A stretch of DNA of 64,000 nt, taken from the NCBI GenBank assembly GCA_051005875.1, contig JBPCIX010000077.1, positions 50,170-114,169 of the forward strand, written 5' to 3'. Every line of letters begins with the position of its first letter. Position 1 is the first letter of the stretch. Of this stretch, positions 53,529-62,036 are shown in pieces. Under the pieces are notes generated by a model. That model made no database searches, was not told the origin of the DNA, and saw only the letters and a program-made list of their open reading frames with translations. The translations under genes and the position numbers were made by a program. Source of the DNA: JBPCIX01 sp051005875. GTDB lineage: Bacteria > Actinomycetota > CADDZG01 > JAHWKV01.

Positions 53529-54029
53529 TTAGCCGGCTACCTCTATGTACGGCTCCCAGGTTGGGTGCAGCTTGCCTACAGCCACCATTAGGAACATGTG
53601 GCCTTTGGGAGCGGCGGGGGCGCTGCGCAACTTCATACCCGCTTCTAAGGGCAGCCTGTTTTCTTTTCGGGAGTTACATGGACGGCACGAGGCCACCACG
53701 TTGTCCCAGGTGTGGGTGCCACCTTTTGAGCGGGGTTGGATGTGGTCCACATTTTCGGCGGCGGCGCCGCAGTACTGACATTCGAAGCTGTCTCTTATGA
53801 AGATCGCCCGGCGCGAAAGAGTCGCTCTGGCCCTATACGGTACCTTTACGAAATATTTCAGCCGGATGACCGATGGCGCCGGAATGGTCATCTTTTCCGA
53901 ATGGAACGCCGCTCCGTCGGCAACATGCTCGATCGTTGCCTTTGATTTTAGAACCAACACAACCGCGCGCTTGTCGGAAACCACACACAGTGGCTGAAAG
54001 GACGCATTTAGAACCAGCGATCTCCCCAA
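53529..54029 (-). CDS. HNH endonuclease
   Basis: 166 aa from a TTG with AGGAG 7 nt upstream. The N-terminal half has LVLNASFQPLCVVSDKRAVV, typical of a widespread actinobacterial HNH family. The C-terminal HNH domain has paired Cys FECQYCGAA and SCRPCNSRKENR flanking VDHIQPRSKGG with the catalytic His and Asn. Biological role of these proteins is not established; they are often single chromosomal genes near mraZ. Followed by the mraZ promoter region after about 120 bp. Confidence 0.9.
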   Translation of the reverse strand: MGRSLVLNASFQPLCVVSDKRAVVLVLKSKATIEHVADGAAFHSEKMTIPAPSVIRLKYFVKVPYRARATLSRRAIFIRDSFECQYCGAAAENVDHIQPRSKGGTHTWDNVVASCRPCNSRKENRLPLEAGMKLRSAPAAPKGHMFLMVAVGKLHPTWEPYIEVAG

Positions 54030-54082
54030 GCCTCATCTCCTGGAGTTTTGGAAAATCCAGTATAAATGTTTCTTCGCGAGGC

Positions 54083-54580
54083 TTAGCGGCTGGCTTTGGC
54101 TCTTTCTTGGATCAAATCGTTTTCTGCATGACGAAGAGTTTCAACAAACTCCTCGCGATCATGAAGGTATGCAGCCACTCCCTGGTCAAGATTGCGGGTG
54201 ATTTCATCGATAGCTAAAAAGAATGACATTTGGCCCTGACGCAACGCGTCGAGCACTTCGCCATCACCCCTCGCTACCCGAAAGATGCTCTGGCCGTCGG
54301 TAATTAGCTTGACCTCAGCCAGGTGCTCATCGAGACCTGCCTTTTTTCTTAGATATTGATAGGCCCGGCGGACTCGCTGGAGCGACATTCCCCCGTCGAG
54401 CAAGGCTTTGACGACTTTCAAAGCCACCAGATCCCGGAATGAGTAAAGCCTTTTAACTCCGGGGCGACCACCGGTGGATTGAACACTTGGGCGAACAAGC
54501 CCAATTTGATCCCAGTAGCGCAGTTGATGCGTCGTGCAATTGGTGAAGCGGCGTGCTTGAAGGACGCTGAAACCTTCCAT
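54083..54580 (-). CDS. MerR family transcriptional regulator
   Basis: 165 aa from the ATG at 54580 (AAAGGA upstream). The winged-helix domain (about 1-72) has FTNCTTHQLRYWDQIGLVRP and GRPGVKRLYSFRDLVALKVV, followed by a helical dimerisation region. No metal-binding Cys cluster is apparent, so it is more HspR/BldC-like than metal-sensing. Target unknown; it precedes the HNH gene by 53 bp on the same strand. Confidence 0.88.
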   Translation of the reverse strand: MEGFSVLQARRFTNCTTHQLRYWDQIGLVRPSVQSTGGRPGVKRLYSFRDLVALKVVKALLDGGMSLQRVRRAYQYLRKKAGLDEHLAEVKLITDGQSIFRVARGDGEVLDALRQGQMSFFLAIDEITRNLDQGVAAYLHDREEFVETLRHAENDLIQERAKASR

Positions 54581-54783
54581 GTTGTCCTTTCCCTGAAATG
54601 CAGGCGGCTTGTGCAAAAACTTAAGAAGAGTTGCGTTGTTTCTTGGAACTCTACTGTTCTAACAAACCCCGCCCTATAGGCGCAAGACCTAACAGAGTTG
54701 TTTTTCGAATAACCCGAAGAAAGTTTCGCGTTCTTCAGGAAAATCCAGGGAGTTCGGCTCGAGCTATGCCTAGCGCCAGGGCA

Positions 54784-55155
54784 CTAAGAGTCGCGGCGGT
54801 GACGAAGTTCTCGCAGGCGCTCTTCTAGCCGCCCAACCAAATTCGTCAAAGGCGCTTGTTGCCGAAGAGTTTTCATTTGCTCCGAGCCGGCTTTGCGAAG
54901 GTTTTGATATGTGTATGTAGCCGCCATCAGCATCAATAGGAAAGCTACGACCCCAATCAGCGGAGTAGGCCACAAAAAGAATGCAAAAAGCACGGCCAAA
55001 CCGGCCAGGAACATTGCTATCCCCCGCCTGATGTTGCGAACGAGGTGAGATTGCAGCGTGGTAGAAGCCACTTCCTGGGCAAACTTCGGATCCTGCTCGT
55101 AGAGCCGGGCCTCGATGTCTTGAAGTATCTGGTTCTCTCGGTCTGACAAAGTCAC
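54784..55155 (-). CDS. DUF3040 membrane protein
   Basis: 123 aa from a GTG with AAGGA upstream. It begins TLSDRENQILQDIEARLYEQ with DPKFAQEV, the DUF3040 signature, then two membrane segments (about 44-60 and 64-80) and a charged C-terminal helix. Actinobacterial family of unknown function, commonly encoded near dinB or mraZ, as here. Confidence 0.88.
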   Translation of the reverse strand: MTLSDRENQILQDIEARLYEQDPKFAQEVASTTLQSHLVRNIRRGIAMFLAGLAVLFAFFLWPTPLIGVVAFLLMLMAATYTYQNLRKAGSEQMKTLRQQAPLTNLVGRLEERLRELRHRRDS

Positions 55156-55185
55156 TTGTTACAGGTTCCTTCCGCTCCCGATGAG

Positions 55186-56379
55186 TCAATTATAAGGATC
55201 CGGCGAAAGTAGCGCACCGAAGCCCAAAGCTTCATCGCCGAAGCGAAACCGAACTCCATCGAGCGCCCTGTCGGCCTTGAACCATTCCGCTTGGCGCTGC
55301 AGGCACAACTGCTCTGAAGCCGGCCATTCCGAAAGACTGGAAATCGAAACTCCCAACAGCCTGATTCCTTTTCTATTCGGCTGATCATCCCCTCCAGCAA
55401 GACCGGCTAACAAGGCCTTCGCCAGTCCAAAGATCTCGGTGGCAGTATCCATCTCATGGGGCACGGTTTTCGACCTTGTGGTAGTAGTGAAGTTCGAAAG
55501 TCGAATTTTCACGGTAACGGTTCTGCCGCTTATCCCCTCGCTCCTAAGACGCGAAGCAACCCTGTCGGAGAGCTTCAAAATAGCCTGGAGGATCTGCTCG
55601 GGGTCCACAAGGTCGTGCTCGAAAGTTTCTTCAGCACCCGCAGATTTTCGGGGAGAATCGACAACCACCTGCCGGTCATCATGCCCGTTGGCGAGGGCGG
55701 AGAGGGCTGCCCCCTGAGGTCCCAGCACTTTCTCAAGAGTGGTTTTGGGTACTCGCGCAATATCGCCAACGGTTTTTAAGCCTAATCTCGAAAGAACGCC
55801 GGCCGTCTGCTCGCCCACTCCCCAAAGCTCACTCACCGGGAGTGGATGCAAGAATTCGAAAACGCGGCCGGCGTCCACGATCATTATTCCGTCGGGCTTG
55901 GCTTTTCGAGAAGCCAGTTTGGCCAACAATTTATTTGGGGCCACACCAACTGAGATAACCAGACCGGTGGCTCTTAGAACGCGATCCTTTAGCGCCTCGG
56001 CAAGAGTCCCAGGGTCGGGCCACATACGCTCGGCCCTTCGAACATCCAAGAATGCCTCGTCTAACGATAAGGGCTCGACGATATGAGAAAAGGAATCGAA
56101 GACCTTGCGAACTTGATTGGATTTTTCAATATAAGCGTCAAAATCCGGCTGAATAAAAACAGCCCCAGGGCATATCCGCCTTGCTCTTGCGGTGGGCATA
56201 GCCGAGCGAACCCCAAAGCGCCTGGCCTCGTAAGAAGCTGAAGTGACCACTCCCCTGGAAGATGTCCCGCCAACAATTACCGGCTTGCCGGCCAAGCTCG
56301 AATCTTTGAGAATTTCGACTGATGCGTAGAAAGCATCAAGATCTGCATGCAAGATGGGGCTGGTCCATTTAGCCCTCAA
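55186..56379 (-). CDS. dinB: DNA polymerase IV (Y family)
   Basis: 397 aa. Catalytic residues are in HADLDAFYASVEIL and the SLDEAFLDV block (Asp-Glu); steric residues in GVVTSASYEARRFGVRSAMP; thumb helix-hairpin-helix LSRLGLKTVGDIARVP; little finger about 245-350. It copies past damaged bases. A full catalytic core distinguishes it from ImuB. Overlaps dnaE2 by 4 nt (ATGA), implying co-expression. Confidence 0.96.
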   Translation of the reverse strand: MRAKWTSPILHADLDAFYASVEILKDSSLAGKPVIVGGTSSRGVVTSASYEARRFGVRSAMPTARARRICPGAVFIQPDFDAYIEKSNQVRKVFDSFSHIVEPLSLDEAFLDVRRAERMWPDPGTLAEALKDRVLRATGLVISVGVAPNKLLAKLASRKAKPDGIMIVDAGRVFEFLHPLPVSELWGVGEQTAGVLSRLGLKTVGDIARVPKTTLEKVLGPQGAALSALANGHDDRQVVVDSPRKSAGAEETFEHDLVDPEQILQAILKLSDRVASRLRSEGISGRTVTVKIRLSNFTTTTRSKTVPHEMDTATEIFGLAKALLAGLAGGDDQPNRKGIRLLGVSISSLSEWPASEQLCLQRQAEWFKADRALDGVRFRFGDEALGFGALLSPDPYN

Positions 56380-59300
56380 TTTATCGAAGTAGCCAGATCG
56401 ATAACTTCCTCTCCTAAAATCGATATTCCTTTGGCGCCGGTGCGCCTTACTTTGCCTTTAACGGCCAGTATCCAGCCATCGAAGACCACTCTTGCGAATT
56501 TAGCCTGGGCTTCATCGAATAAAGCAATATTGGGCTGGCCAGTTCCGTCGTCCAGGGTCAAAAAAATCACTCTTTTGCCTGAGCGTATCGGTGGAGTTTG
56601 AGTGGCGACTTTGACTCCGGCGACGACAACGGTTGCCCCGCCGCGCTTTGTCAAAAGTTCAGATGCAGGCGTCCATCCGAGTTTGTTCAGCCTTTCGATG
56701 TAAAAAGAAATCACATGCCGCGTGGAATCCAGGCCGGTAACTTCCAGCTCTGCGCTTACTCGATCGCGATCCGAATACTCTTCTATTCCAGGCAGGACTA
56801 TTTGTTCAGGACTCAAAATCTCTTCCTGGAAAGCCATTTGTTCGCCTGTTTGAGGCTCCCGCTTCTCTAAGGTGCTCATCCAAAACAATTGCCGTCGGCT
56901 GCGTTTGCCCTTAATGGAATCAAATGCACCGCAATGGATCAACGACTCTATGACCGGGCGCGACACCGCAGCCTCCCGGCAAAAGGCCTCAGGGCTTCGC
57001 CAGGGTCTGCCTGAAATGATCACCTCAATCTCAGCCCCCGTGATCCCTTTCACGTCCTGTAAACCAATTCTGATCCCCCCTTCCTCGGATCGGTAATCGG
57101 TCCACGAGGCATTGACATCCAGCGGCAAGATTGGAACCCCCCATGCTCTGGCATCGGAAAGAATGGCGCGGCGGGGATACATTCCTGGATCGTGAGTCAA
57201 TATTCCGCAATAGAACTCGACCGGGTGATGGGCCTTCAACCAGGCCGACTGATAAGTGGGTACAGCAAATGCAGCGGCATGAGCCTTACAAAATCCGAAC
57301 GACGCAAACGCAAGAACGTCATCGCAGACTTTGGTGGCTGCGACTTTGTCCCAACCCAGCTCGACCGCCCGGGCGACCAAGTTTTGCTTTATAGATTCAT
57401 GGTCGCTCAAGTCATTAAGGCAGCGGCGAATCTTGTCGGCTTCGCCCAAAGAGCAACCGGTAAGCGCCGAGAGAACTCTCATCACCTGCTCGTGATAAAC
57501 GACAACCCCGTTGGTCTCTTTCAGGATCGGTGCAAGCTTGGGATGGCCGTAGATCGTTGGCGCCAAAGCCATCCGGCGGCTGAGGAACGGCTTGACCATA
57601 TCCGCCTTCATGGGGCCGGGCCGAAACAATGAAATGTCGATGATCAATTCTTCGAACTTGTCTGGCTGAAACTTGCCGAGCAGCTCGCGCTGGCCGGGTG
57701 ACTCGATCTGAAAACAACCTAAAGTCCTGGACTCACGAATCAGCTGAAAAGTGGCGGGATCCTTAGATGACAACCGGCGGGGCGAGCCCTTGCGGGAAGT
57801 GATCGACAAATCGGGGCGGTAACCCTTGGTTCGTTCGATTTCGTTCAAGGTGTAGGCAATCGACGAAAACATCCTGACACCCAGAACATCGAGCTTGGCG
57901 ATGCCCAGGGCTTCGACATCATTCTTGTCGAACTGGCTCATCAAAAAGCCTTTAAACGAGCGCTGCATCGGCATGATGTCACCCAAGGTCTCGTCGGAAA
58001 GAATGACCCCCGAGGGGTGCATTGCCAGGTGGCGTGGAAATGAATCCAGCCGACCGGCAAGCTCGAAAAGGGTTTCGAGCTTTGAAGCCTTTAGATTTAA
58101 TCCGGCCACTTCGGGCAGACTCTCGATAGCGCCGGAAATATTGCGGGCTGCAATATGGGGAAGCGATTTCGAAATCGTATCTATCTCGCTCTCGGCGATT
58201 CCAAGCGCTTTGCCCGTCTCGCGCAAAGCCGCTTTCGCCTGGAAGGTTTCCATCATGGCCACCATGGCGGTGCGTTTTCCGTAAGTAGCAAGGATGTATT
58301 CGTTCACTTCCTCGCGCCGTGCGGACTCGATATCGATGTCTATATCTGGAATCTCGCGCCGGTGCTCATTCATGAACCGCTCGAAAACAAGATCGTGGCG
58401 GACCGGATCAACGTCCGAGATACCCAAGGCATACGCCGCCAATGACCCGGCGGCGCTGCCTCTGCAAGCACACCGAATTCCAAGTTTATGTTTGCAGTGA
58501 TCGACTATGTCGGCGACCAAAAGGAAGTAGCCGCAAAAGCCGCCTCGCCGAATCATCCTCAATTCCATTTGCAGGCGGTCTTCTATTTCCCGGGTCACCG
58601 GTAGGTAGCGGCGTTTTAGTCCGCTCCAGCATCGTTTGGCAAGCAGTTCCGTAGATGAGCGCCCGCTTTCGACACCCGGATCAGGAAAATGGAACTTGCC
58701 CAAAGGAAGTTCATAAGAGCATTGACCGGCAATCCACTCGGCGCCGGCGATAGCTTCGGGATCATGCAGCTCGGCCATCAACTTGGGAGGTTTTAACCAG
58801 TACTCCCGGTTTTGCCTCGGCGATGTTTGCGGAGTAAGAGCCACAATCCGCCTAATGCAATCCAGAACGTCATGCAGCGCTGCGTCGTGCGGACGGACGT
58901 AATGAACATTATTGGCGGCGGCTGTTCTCAGCCCGAAAGACTTCGCAAGGCCCGTCAATCGCTGCATGCGCAAGGGGTCTTGTTCCAACAAGTGGTTATG
59001 GATTTCAATTGCGAATCGATCGGTTCCAAAAACATCGAGCCATCTAGCAATCGCTTGCCCGGCCGGGTCCATTTGTCCAAGCCCCACCAGCCAGGGAACT
59101 TCCCCTCTGGCGCATCCACTCAGACAAAACAATCCTTCTGAATGCTCGGCGATGTCTGCAAAACTGGTCCGGGGTCTTATGCCGGGGGGTAGTCGAAAGT
59201 TAGCGCCTCCCCCGCAGGCTAAGTGCATATTGGTAACCAGATAGCACAAGTTCGACCAACCCTTGACGTTTTGAGCCAACAGGGTTACGTGGTACCCATC

Positions 59301-59591
59301 GCCCCATTCAAGCTCGGCCCCCAAAATGGGCCTAATGCCAACCTTCTTACAGGCAAGCGTGAACCGCACGGCGCCATACATGCCATCGTGATCGGTTAAA
59401 GCAAGGGCTTCCATTCCCATTTCAGCAGCCGTGCCCGCGAGGTCCGAAACGCGAGCCGCTCCCTCGCGAAGAGAGTAATTGGAATGCGTATGCAAATGGA
59501 CAAATCCAGACGAGATAGTGGCGCCACTAATCCCAAATTCTTGAAAGCCGCCACCGGACCGGCGACGCTGCTCCCCTGCCCGAGCGGTCAA
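56376..59591 (-). CDS. dnaE2: Error-prone DNA polymerase III alpha subunit DnaE2
   Basis: About 1071 aa from a TTG at 59591; other in-frame starts are GTG 59612 and TTG 59624, none with a Shine-Dalgarno, so the start is uncertain and overlaps the DUF6504 gene by at least 65 nt. PHP domain FVHLHTHSNYSLREGAARVS and ALTDHDGMYGAVRF; palm with IPDIDIDIESARREEV carrying the Asp pair; fingers; tandem HhH; and an OB fold near the C-terminus (RSGKRVIFLTLDDGTGQPNI). Its length, about 1070, and pairing with dinB fit the mutagenic DnaE2/ImuC class rather than the replicative DnaE1. Confidence 0.92.
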   Translation of the reverse strand: MTARAGEQRRRSGGGFQEFGISGATISSGFVHLHTHSNYSLREGAARVSDLAGTAAEMGMEALALTDHDGMYGAVRFTLACKKVGIRPILGAELEWGDGYHVTLLAQNVKGWSNLCYLVTNMHLACGGGANFRLPPGIRPRTSFADIAEHSEGLFCLSGCARGEVPWLVGLGQMDPAGQAIARWLDVFGTDRFAIEIHNHLLEQDPLRMQRLTGLAKSFGLRTAAANNVHYVRPHDAALHDVLDCIRRIVALTPQTSPRQNREYWLKPPKLMAELHDPEAIAGAEWIAGQCSYELPLGKFHFPDPGVESGRSSTELLAKRCWSGLKRRYLPVTREIEDRLQMELRMIRRGGFCGYFLLVADIVDHCKHKLGIRCACRGSAAGSLAAYALGISDVDPVRHDLVFERFMNEHRREIPDIDIDIESARREEVNEYILATYGKRTAMVAMMETFQAKAALRETGKALGIAESEIDTISKSLPHIAARNISGAIESLPEVAGLNLKASKLETLFELAGRLDSFPRHLAMHPSGVILSDETLGDIMPMQRSFKGFLMSQFDKNDVEALGIAKLDVLGVRMFSSIAYTLNEIERTKGYRPDLSITSRKGSPRRLSSKDPATFQLIRESRTLGCFQIESPGQRELLGKFQPDKFEELIIDISLFRPGPMKADMVKPFLSRRMALAPTIYGHPKLAPILKETNGVVVYHEQVMRVLSALTGCSLGEADKIRRCLNDLSDHESIKQNLVARAVELGWDKVAATKVCDDVLAFASFGFCKAHAAAFAVPTYQSAWLKAHHPVEFYCGILTHDPGMYPRRAILSDARAWGVPILPLDVNASWTDYRSEEGGIRIGLQDVKGITGAEIEVIISGRPWRSPEAFCREAAVSRPVIESLIHCGAFDSIKGKRSRRQLFWMSTLEKREPQTGEQMAFQEEILSPEQIVLPGIEEYSDRDRVSAELEVTGLDSTRHVISFYIERLNKLGWTPASELLTKRGGATVVVAGVKVATQTPPIRSGKRVIFLTLDDGTGQPNIALFDEAQAKFARVVFDGWILAVKGKVRRTGAKGISILGEEVIDLATSIN

Positions 59592-59808
59592 AGCGCAGGT
59601 CGTAGGTGCCACCTTCAGCTTCAACCCGAAAGCATTCGTGGTCCTTGGATTTTTCGGGGTCCCAGTTTTGGCCGGCTTCTCGCCAGTATTTGATCAGCCG
59701 GTTGACTGAGTACCGCCGGCCCCGCCAACAAAAGGCAACCGGCTCGGCCCCAAGCCGCCCCCCCACCTCAACCTCGATAGGCTCGTCGTACCTTTTGGTC
59801 AACAGCAT
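59527..59808 (-). CDS. DUF6504 family protein
   Basis: 93 aa. The sequence VEVGGRLGAEPVAFCWRGRR with YSVNRLIKYWREAG and a GGTYDLRFDR strand is a small all-beta fold I place in DUF6504, seen in actinobacteria next to dinB, imuAB or dnaE2 genes. The function is not known. The ATG at 59808 has only a close GGAG. It heads the module DUF6504-dnaE2-dinB. Confidence 0.65.
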   Translation of the reverse strand: MLLTKRYDEPIEVEVGGRLGAEPVAFCWRGRRYSVNRLIKYWREAGQNWDPEKSKDHECFRVEAEGGTYDLRFDRSGRGAASPVRWRLSRIWD

Positions 59809-59842
59809 TTCTCCAATGGTTTATCCGTATGGTCCTGACAGA

Positions 59843-59855
59843 ATCGAACTTCGAT
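59843..59855. promoter_or_regulatory. 13-bp palindrome upstream of the DUF6504-dnaE2-dinB module
   Basis: ATCGAACTTCGAT is a perfect inverted repeat around a central C, 35 bp before the DUF6504 start and just past the DUF222 stop. It resembles a compressed LexA half-site pair (CGAAC), but the spacing is wrong for a classic box. Confidence 0.25.
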
Positions 59856-59859
59856 CTGA

Positions 59860-61371
59860 CTAACTTTGAACGGCGTCTTTGGCGAGAAGGCCTCCGATGG
59901 CCATATTTAGATTCAGTCTGTCGCCCTGCCATAAGGGAACGTAGGGGCCGATATTTAAGCCGAGTTTTCGATTTTCTTCAGAAAGTTCACCCGGCGGCGC
60001 CTCGATTTTGGGCGGCGCCGGATCCAGATAGGTTCCATCGGGACGCCGGAACTTGAATTCGGCGACATCCCGGCTTTCCCGCTCGACGGAGTAACCGCCC
60101 TCATGCACTAATCGGTGATGGAACCGGCATAATTCCAAAAGGTTGGTCAGGCCCGTTTCGCCCCCCCTTGACCAATGCTGGATGTGATGGCCGTCAACAA
60201 ATTTGGTTTGAGGGCACCCCGGGAACCGGCAGCCTGCGTCTCTGGACCTAAGGGCACGCCTTATTGCGGGGGGAATGGACCTGGATTTCCGCCCGATGTT
60301 CAACGCTTCGCCGTTTGGCCCCTCAAGCATCGAAACAATGCTGGAATCGCAGCACACTCTTCTAACGGTATCGGGGCTAAGGGCTGCGCCGTCTTCAAGG
60401 TTGCAGCGCCCCCCATCGTCTTCAGTCAGGGTGGAGGCGTCAATATGGATTACCACCTGGTGGCGGTCGCCGCCGGACATTGGCGCAAGACCCGAGGACA
60501 TGAGGGTCTCGGCCATCTTCACCAGGGCGTCGGCCCTAACGGCCGACTGCTTGTCTGAGGTCCGCCCTGGGGCCTGCTCGGCGGAGTCGTTGTTGCGGCC
60601 CTCACTCCTGGCGGCCTCGGCAGCCTGGGGATCGTAAGAGGGATCTTGCTGCTGGGCGGCTTGCTCGGCTTGTTCGCTCAGCATCTGTTCCACAAGCTCG
60701 CGGCGGCTTTTTTGACGAAGGTCCTCAGAGGCTACTTCCAGGGCTTTGACGACAATGGCGCCTTCAACGGCGGGGAGCCGCCCTTTGAATACAACCGAGC
60801 CATCGTCGTCTGAGTACCACTTGAAGGACCTGTCCTCAAATGCTTTGTTTTGCAGGGTGAGATCTTCGGTTCTTTGAACCTTGCGATAACCACGAACAAT
60901 TTTCGAGAGTTGCGAGGCAGTGGAATAGGTGGCCAAAGACACAAGATCGGCTTCGGTTTCAGATGTTGCCACTAAGGTAATAGCCCGTACCTTCGAGTAG
61001 CTCAGCTGGCCCTTAGAGAAGGCTTCAGAAACCAAAGGAAACGATGAAAGGGCCTTTGCGACTCGAACTTGTTCCCCTGCATCCCAAAGATCGATGCCTG
61101 AGCGCCAGTTGAGGTAATGGGCACAGGAGCGACAACCCCAGTCGGCCCAGAGCATTTCGCTTTCCATACGAGCGATCTTCATAAGGCGCTGATACATGGC
61201 AGCGTCGATATTGGCGGTGGCTTCACGGATCTCACCATCCAGAGCATCGACTTCCACCTGCCTGCTGGTAGGTACAGGCTTGTAAACGCCGTTTACATAT
61301 ACGGGTTGAGAAGCCGCAACGGCATCCACAACGGACTGATCTACGCCTGCGAAGCCCTGAGAACCGAACAT
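59860..61371 (-). CDS. DUF222 / HNH endonuclease (13E12-type)
   Basis: 503 aa. DUF222 domain about 40-240 (MLWADWGCRSCAHYLNWRSG, QLSYSKVRAITLVA), a Gln/Ala/Ser-rich linker (about 240-290), and a C-terminal HNH domain (about 385-435) with RDAGCRFPGCP, VDGHHIQHWSRGGET and LCRFHHRLVHEGGY, all metal and catalytic residues present. Related to the multi-copy 13E12 family of mycobacteria. The ATG lies within a LexA-type palindrome and 7 nt after TATAAT, so a leaderless, damage-inducible transcript is predicted. Confidence 0.92.
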   Translation of the reverse strand: MFGSQGFAGVDQSVVDAVAASQPVYVNGVYKPVPTSRQVEVDALDGEIREATANIDAAMYQRLMKIARMESEMLWADWGCRSCAHYLNWRSGIDLWDAGEQVRVAKALSSFPLVSEAFSKGQLSYSKVRAITLVATSETEADLVSLATYSTASQLSKIVRGYRKVQRTEDLTLQNKAFEDRSFKWYSDDDGSVVFKGRLPAVEGAIVVKALEVASEDLRQKSRRELVEQMLSEQAEQAAQQQDPSYDPQAAEAARSEGRNNDSAEQAPGRTSDKQSAVRADALVKMAETLMSSGLAPMSGGDRHQVVIHIDASTLTEDDGGRCNLEDGAALSPDTVRRVCCDSSIVSMLEGPNGEALNIGRKSRSIPPAIRRALRSRDAGCRFPGCPQTKFVDGHHIQHWSRGGETGLTNLLELCRFHHRLVHEGGYSVERESRDVAEFKFRRPDGTYLDPAPPKIEAPPGELSEENRKLGLNIGPYVPLWQGDRLNLNMAIGGLLAKDAVQS

Positions 61372-61378
61372 ATGTTCG
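61365..61378. promoter_or_regulatory. LexA/SOS box
   Basis: CGAACATATGTTCG is a perfect 14-bp palindrome matching the Gram-positive/actinobacterial LexA consensus CGAAC-N4-GTTCG, with a further consensus A on one side. It overlaps the DUF222 start codon and abuts the -10 box, ideal for repression. Confidence 0.8.
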
Positions 61379-61406
61379 ATTATAACACCTACTTGGGGAT
61401 GTGCAA
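61379..61406 (-). promoter_or_regulatory. Promoter of the DUF222/HNH gene
   Basis: Minus strand: TATAAT (61379-61384) and a TTGCAC (61401-61406) 16 nt upstream. The transcript would start at or within a base or two of the ATG. Confidence 0.6.
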
Positions 61407-61469
61407 GCGGCTGCGTTTACGGTTTTTGTGAGCCGAGCCGCCGCAGCACATCTGCGGTATTCAAGTCGC

Positions 61470-62036
61470 TCAGGGCGTTGAGGTTCCGTTATTTTTGGTT
61501 TGGTGGAGTTTCGTGTGCATTGCGATCAGGGAATCCTCATCACCATCAATGGCTACCTTAGAAAGGACGCCGTGTGTTCTAACGAGATGACCGACTAATT
61601 TTTCTTCGTCTACATAAAGCGTTAGCCATTCGGCGACGAGATCCTGAATGCTTTGGATCCGGGCAATGCGCTCTATCTCGCATTGTTTGAGTATTTCCGA
61701 GATCAAGAGAGAGAGTAGTTGTTTCGGTAGTCTGAGGCTGGCACCTGGGGCGGCTCCAGAGTGTTCCCCGGGTTTGGCCCTCCGTAATGAGCCGTGGGTA
61801 CTCGTTTGCAAAATGTAGTCGACATCTCCATGACGCTGGATCCAATTCTTGATCGATTTCTCGCCAACCTCGTCCCATTCAGCAAGCAAGTACTCAATGG
61901 CGTCGATTCGGCTAAGGGCAAGGTCATGTTCGTTCACCAAGACGAAGGCTTCCAACGTTTCAGCTAACTGTTTCGGGATGTTCTTGTAAGGATCGGGGTC
62001 GAGTTCGATCTCACCAAATTCATTGATGTGAGCCAT
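61470..62036 (-). CDS. 188-aa protein with internal duplication, downstream of RHS remnant
   Basis: Starts at an ATG sharing one base with the stop of the RHS fragment (TAATG). No family recognised. Two similar halves can be aligned by eye: about 20-75 (IPKQLAETLEAF, RIDAIEYLLAEW, WIQRHGDVDYI) and about 105-160 (LPKQLLSLLISE, RIQSIQDLVAEW, HLVRTHGVLSKV). It is acidic, helical and soluble, with no signal. Position after an RHS end suggests an immunity protein left from a polymorphic toxin; this is inference. Confidence 0.6.
   Translation of the reverse strand: MAHINEFGEIELDPDPYKNIPKQLAETLEAFVLVNEHDLALSRIDAIEYLLAEWDEVGEKSIKNWIQRHGDVDYILQTSTHGSLRRAKPGEHSGAAPGASLRLPKQLLSLLISEILKQCEIERIARIQSIQDLVAEWLTLYVDEEKLVGHLVRTHGVLSKVAIDGDEDSLIAMHTKLHQTKNNGTSTP

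Noticed and set aside
59843..59855. Second LexA box for the dnaE2 module
   Set aside because: The inverted repeat is only 13 bp with a one-base centre and lacks the CGAAC-N4-GTTCG spacing. It is kept only as a low-confidence site.
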